Below, in pieces: positions 59,401-64,000 of a stretch of DNA of 64,000 bases; the stretch's first letter is position 1; the number at the start of each line of letters is the position of its first letter. This DNA is from Cenococcum geophilum 1.58 (lineage: Eukaryota > Ascomycota > Dothideomycetes > Gloniales > Gloniaceae), in assembly GCA_001692895.1 (NCBI GenBank), contig KV748178.1:1474536-1538535 (forward strand). The letters are read 5' to 3'. Both the position numbers and the translations under genes were made by a program. A model generated the notes under the pieces. The model saw only the letters and a program-made list of their open reading frames with translations. It made no database searches and was not told where the DNA came from.

Positions 59401-62400
59401 TAACCTATTTACTCTTTTCGCAAACTTTCTTTATAGGTCGCGATAACACTATAGTATTAGAGCGCTTTTTATAACTTGTAGATTATAGACCTTAGTCCTA
59501 ATATTCTTTTAGAATATCTTTACAATAATTAAGGTAATCCTCTAGTTCCTATATAGAGTTCTTAGCGGGCTAGCCTAGCCATTTAACTTCAAATTAAAGC
59601 TTGTTCTTAATAGACTTATAGCATAGTATAGCTTTAACCTCGTACCGCTCGCCTACTACCTTAGGGTATTTAATTGGGCTTAGACGGAAGTTCTTTTCTA
59701 GTAGTAGTCTATGCTATAGCTCTAGTAGGTTTATATAAAACACTAGATATATACAGGCTATAGATAGAGGTAGCTAAAGACAATAGGCTAGCTTGCTAAT
59801 TTATTTCTTAACTTAGAAGGGACCTAGGTATCTTATATTAAGCTTCTTTAATAGTTAACGGGTTTTAATATTCGTTAAACGTAATAGAACCTTATTGCCT
59901 ACTCCAAAATGCTTGTCCTAGTGCTTACGGTTATACTAAAGTCTCTATTACTTTTGGGTATCTTATAGGCTCTACTTTATATACTTTTATTGCTCCTTCT
60001 ATTTTTAAAGGTATCCTTATACTCTCTAGTAGATATCCTTAAACTTCCTAGTAGGATCCTATAACTAATCATACGGCCTTAGCTAGTAATTATTAGGTAT
60101 ACTATTAAACCTAAATAGTCGGACGCCATAGGTAATCTAGATTAGTGTATACTTATGCGATATATATTGCTTTAAATTATAAGCGTACTCCGCGTACGGA
60201 AGTAGCTCGCACTAGTTATCTTGCTAGTAGTTTAAATATATCTATAGGTAAGACTCCAGTTCCTAGTTCTGGCGTTTCGTTTACCTATCCGTCTACGGAT
60301 GGAAAGCCGTACTATAACGGTGGTTTATCTTTAAATGGAAGTATAGATCTAACCAGTACTAACTTATAAAGATGCTACCCCTATTAGTAATAATAGAGTG
60401 CGGCTAATCTACTTTAAGAAAGCATTTCTCCTTAATTAGGTTAGCGAGCTCTTATATATTAATCGTCTTATTAACAGGAAGGTATTAGACGTACTTTAAA
60501 AACCTATTAATAAGTACAAGGACTGAATTATATATTTATCCTTAGCTATCTTTAGATAGCGGGAGATCCGTAATAAAGTCTATGGCGTAATATTACTATA
60601 GCTTACTAGCGGGGGAAACTAATTTAAGTAGACCCTATAGCTTGTACCTGCGGATCTTATATACTTAACACTTCTTATAATAGCTAATATACTCCTTTAC
60701 TTCCTAATTAAGCCTTAGCCAATAGTATTTGCGTTAAAGTAATTCTACTATCTTTACTTGACTATAGTGGCCGCCTAAAGGATTATTATAATTCTTTATA
60801 AGAATCTTCTGTTGTAGATTTACTTCTTATAGTACCCAAACTTTACTACCTTTACGTAATAGGCCTATTGGGTCTAGTTCCCAATAGTAGCGCCTAGCAG
60901 CTTCCTTTCCATTACGTTTCCAGTCTACTTCCGCATTAAGGATAGTATAGAAAGCGTCCCTCCGTTATACCTTACGGATAAGGTCTATTAACCTTTTAAA
61001 TAGTTCTTAGGTAAAAACTATTTTGTTCTATACTACTCTAAGTATAAAACTAGATAGTACTATAGATCTTACAACTCTTTAATACGCGTACGTTAGGAAG
61101 GCCGCTACGAGGTTAAAGTCCTTTAGTTATTACAGGGCTCCGAGTTCCGATTGCTCTATAGCTTCACTATTAGTTTAAGGGGATAGCTTAGTAATTAGAG
61201 ATAGTGTATTACTAGGTTCCAAGAATGTATTAGGGATGTCCTATTTAGGTATATTTAGACCCTTATTAGCAACAGACCGGGTACTAGCTAGAACGTTAGT
61301 AGAAACCAATAGGGCTTATACCGCCTAAGACTTAGTATATAGAGCTATAGGTACTTAAGCATCCTATACCTAAAGCTTGTTCTATAATGTAGGGAGTAAG
61401 ATATCTATTATTTATTTTCCTTCTCCCGTTTTAAAGCCTTTAGTATAGTCTAGCCGTTATAACGGTCTATTAGTAGGGTTATTTTCCCCTAGCTTATATT
61501 TAATCTTAAAATTAAACTATATAAGCTCCTCTGCCTATCTAGCTTATTAATATATAAGCTCCTTTATAGTTATAAAGTAGCGTAGATTATAGTAATCTAA
61601 GAGTATACAAGTGGTATAGCTCGCGTGCTTAAGGTAGTGTCGCCACTGTTTAAAGCAGTTAACTATAGCTAGTAGTTCCTTATCGTGGGTATAATACCTA
61701 ACTTTAGGTCCCTAGAATTTTATATTATAAAATGCTACTAGCCTCTAATAGAGCTGGGTAGTATTTAAATGCCTATTAGGTTATAGCAGGATACCAATAA
61801 GGGTAAAATTTAATATATTAGTAATTATTATTAATAGCTAATCTAGATTAAAATACCGCAGCAATAGAGCTTCTATAAACTTTACGCGAAGTTCTTAAAA
61901 GGCCTCTTAAACCTTTCTGGGCTATGACCATAGCTTAGACTATTTAGTTAGTCCCTTCTTAGTTTTCTTTCTTACCGCCTTTAAGCTTTTTACTCCTTAG
62001 GTTAGGTCTTAAGAAGCTTCCGTAATATAGTTAGATAAATATTAGGTAATATCTAAGTAGTTATAGATAAAGCGCCTATAGAAATTAGCAAAGCCTAGGA
62101 ACACTTAAACATCCTAGTAGCTCTTTAGCTCCGGCCACTCCTAGATTATCTATACCTATACTAGGTCTATAACTATACCTATAGGCGTTATAATATAACC
62201 CAGGAACTCGACCTGCTTAGTATTAAAGATATACTTTAACGGTTTAGCGTAGAGGCCTTAATTATCTAAACGTTCCAGCACTTTATAGACGTGTTGCTTA
62301 TATTAATCCTTATTTTTTAAGTAGATTAAGATATTATCTAAATAAATAACGCATATACGGTTAACTAGCCCCCCTAAGGCTCTGTAAATATATAATTAGA

Positions 62401-62964
62401 ATATTATAGGCGTATTAGCTAGTCCGAAAGGCATTACTAGATACTTAAAGTAGCCGTATTAGGTCTTAAAAGCGGTCTTTTACTTATCCCCTTCTTTAAT
62501 ATAAAGCCTATAATAGGCGTCTTATAAATCCAACTTTGTAAAGATCTTCGCCCTAGATAGTTAATCCAGCATTTTACTAACTAGTAGTAGTAGGTAACGG
62601 TTCTTAATTATAATCTTATTAAGGCCGCGATAGTTTACGTATAGCCTTATAGTTCTATTTAGTTTTAGAATAAAGAGGATTAGTATACTTAATAGTAACT
62701 TACTAAGCCGGATCCACCCCTTTTCTAGTAAGCCATTAAGGTACTCCTATAGGATCTTAAGCTCTTTACGCAAGAGGTTATAGATAAAAAGGTTTAGTAG
62801 TTACTTACCTTCTTCTAAATTAATTATATAATCATACTCCGAGTTTTATAGTAGGACTTTAGCTCTCCTACCTAAAAATACCCTTAGTAAGTCCCTTAGG
62901 CCTACTAGAATATTTAATAAATTAGGGTCGCGTTTATTCTTTATATTATCGTTAGGTAGGTCTT
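59400..62964 (-). mobile_element. Gypsy chromovirus fossil, family 3 (partial)
   Basis: Minus-strand pol remains, read right to left: reverse transcriptase (about 62.65-62.0 kb, including a YLVMPFGL-type motif near 62.42 kb), RNase H (about 61.85-61.55 kb), integrase (about 60.95-59.95 kb) and a chromodomain (about 59.7-59.5 kb, with a KW.G core). It differs from families 1 and 2. Its 5' part is cut by the family-1 copy that starts at 62965; no LTR of its own was identified. It is broken by very many changes. The left limit is approximate. Confidence 0.7.
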
Positions 62965-63165
62965 TATTAGCGACTTAGTTAATTAAGGCACGAGCACGGC
63001 AAGAGGGACGCGCAAGCCTATACGATTGGTAGTCTATAAACGAGGATCTAAAGCTAGAGAAAGGAAAGGAGAAGAAGAGCAGCGCCGGTCGAAGTAGGGT
63101 TCTTTTATACGGTCCTCTAGTCACGTGACCGCGAAGTTCTNCNAAGTTCTNCCAGTGCCGTAANA
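62965..63165 (-). repeat. 3' LTR of Gypsy family 1, copy B
   Basis: About 201 bases, the inverse of the LTR at 32474-32685; the other LTR lies outside the window. Confidence 0.85.
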
Positions 63166-64000
63166 TTACCCCCCCCTCNNNAAAAGCCTGCCCTTAGGCT
63201 TTATAGTCCGTATTATGCTTATAGGGCGTTCTTATCTTTATATTCTTCTAGTAGCTTATTATCTTTACTATGCTAGCACTCCATCTACTCGTCTAGGTAC
63301 TTTAGGGGTCCTAGTTTATTAGGGTAGCGGTTATAGAATTCTTAAAGCTTATAGGGACTACCAATAAAGTTCTATATAGGGTACTAGGTAGGATCTAGGT
63401 TATAGCCTTTCCAACTAACGCGGTACTTTAGCGTTTTCCTTACTAGTTTATAGGCTAGTACTTCTTTAATTTCCTATTCGTTATCGCCATTAACTTAAAT
63501 TAGTAGGGGAGGTTTATTCTTTTATTTAGGTAATAGGTCGTTTATAGCTTTCTATAGCTTATCCGGCAAGAAAATAGGGTAAACCTTAATTAAATCCGGG
63601 AGCTTTACTTTATACGAGTTACCTATCTTTTTAAGGACCTTATACGGTCCCGCTATCTAATAGTCTAGCTTATAGCTAGGCCGTTCCGTCTTTTAGTTCT
63701 TTATTATAACCTAGACTATATCGCCTACGGTAAAGTTAGGTTCGCGCCTATACTTATTTGCCTGCTATTCTATTAATTTCTAGGCCTTTTCTAGATTTAT
63801 ACGGGCTACTGTCTAGGCTTCCTCTAAGCGCTTAGCGTACTGCTAGGCTTCCTTATAAGACAGTTTCTTATATACAGTCCGTAGTCCTTCTAGTCTATCC
63901 TAATTAAAGCTTATTTAGGGTAAATACCCTATTTCTAGTTAGATAGGTGTAAATCCCGTAAAGTTATAGGGTAGGTATAACGGAACCTTATAGTAAGAAC
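62965..64000 (-). mobile_element. Gypsy family 1, copy B (3' end; runs off the window)
   Basis: A minus-strand relative of the 32.5-38.3 kb element. The 3' LTR is 62965-63165, then the polypurine tract as a C-run, then the chromodomain (about 63.5-63.3 kb) and integrase end, continuing past the window edge. Ambiguous bases lie at about 63141-63181. It is decayed like the others and is inserted into the family-3 fossil. Confidence 0.85.

Noticed and set aside
60145-60369. 74-codon plus-strand frame inside the island
   Set aside because: It lies antisense to the decayed integrase region of the family-3 fossil and is best read as chance.
32000-64000. CRISPR-like arrays or a viral gene island
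   Set aside because: Repeats here are LTRs and terminal inverted repeats of fungal transposons. There is no regular spacer pattern, and the host is a eukaryote.

Overview
The window is nuclear DNA of a filamentous ascomycete (Pezizomycotina). Genes carry short introns of about 45 to 180 bases with GT...AG ends and CTAAC/CTGAC-like branch sites. The proteins read as standard fungal housekeeping genes. The right half is an AT-rich transposon graveyard with the marks of repeat-induced point mutation (RIP): TA is everywhere, CA and TG are rare, and TAG/TAA triplets fill every frame. I cannot name the species.

Layout. 1-32.1 kb is gene-dense: a broken monocarboxylate-transporter-like gene; LDB17/SPIN90 (-); a DNAJC3/P58IPK-like ER co-chaperone (-); a GH5_12-type steryl-glucosidase (+); the karyopherin MSN5 with 11 exons (+); a 2-oxoglutarate/Fe(II) dioxygenase (+); the deubiquitinase OTU1 (-); a double-bromodomain BAH subunit of the RSC remodeller (+); ribosome assembly factor RSA3 (+); SKI3 in two opposed pieces; a small membrane protein (-); a Zn2Cys6 regulator (+); and VPS51 of the GARP tethering complex (-). 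RMI1 (+) is stranded at 41.3 kb. Exon joins were worked out by reading frame for most of these genes and the phases close.

32.2-41.2 kb is a Tc1/mariner-superfamily DNA transposon with about 115-base terminal inverted repeats and flanking TA. It landed in the short divergent promoter between VPS51 and RMI1 and was later split by a Gypsy chromovirus with a target duplication (AAAGT). 42-64 kb holds an LTR of another family, two copies of a second Gypsy family lying tail to tail (target duplications GTGTT and ATTAG), a third chromodomain-bearing Gypsy fossil on the minus strand, and the end of a second copy of the first Gypsy family that runs off the window. All LTR elements are heavily decayed.

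The most notable observation is at SKI3. An inversion of about 1.3 kb, containing a 147-base bidirectional promoter, has exchanged the 5' ends of SKI3 and a divergent neighbour. The first ~281 codons of SKI3 now face left and stop just past the breakpoint. The remaining ~1,130 codons face right and are fused in frame to a ~59-codon head from the other gene. SKI3 is a scaffold of the Ski complex, which feeds the cytoplasmic exosome, so if the assembly is right this strain has a rearranged Ski complex. I found no CRISPR array, rRNA or convincing tRNA.
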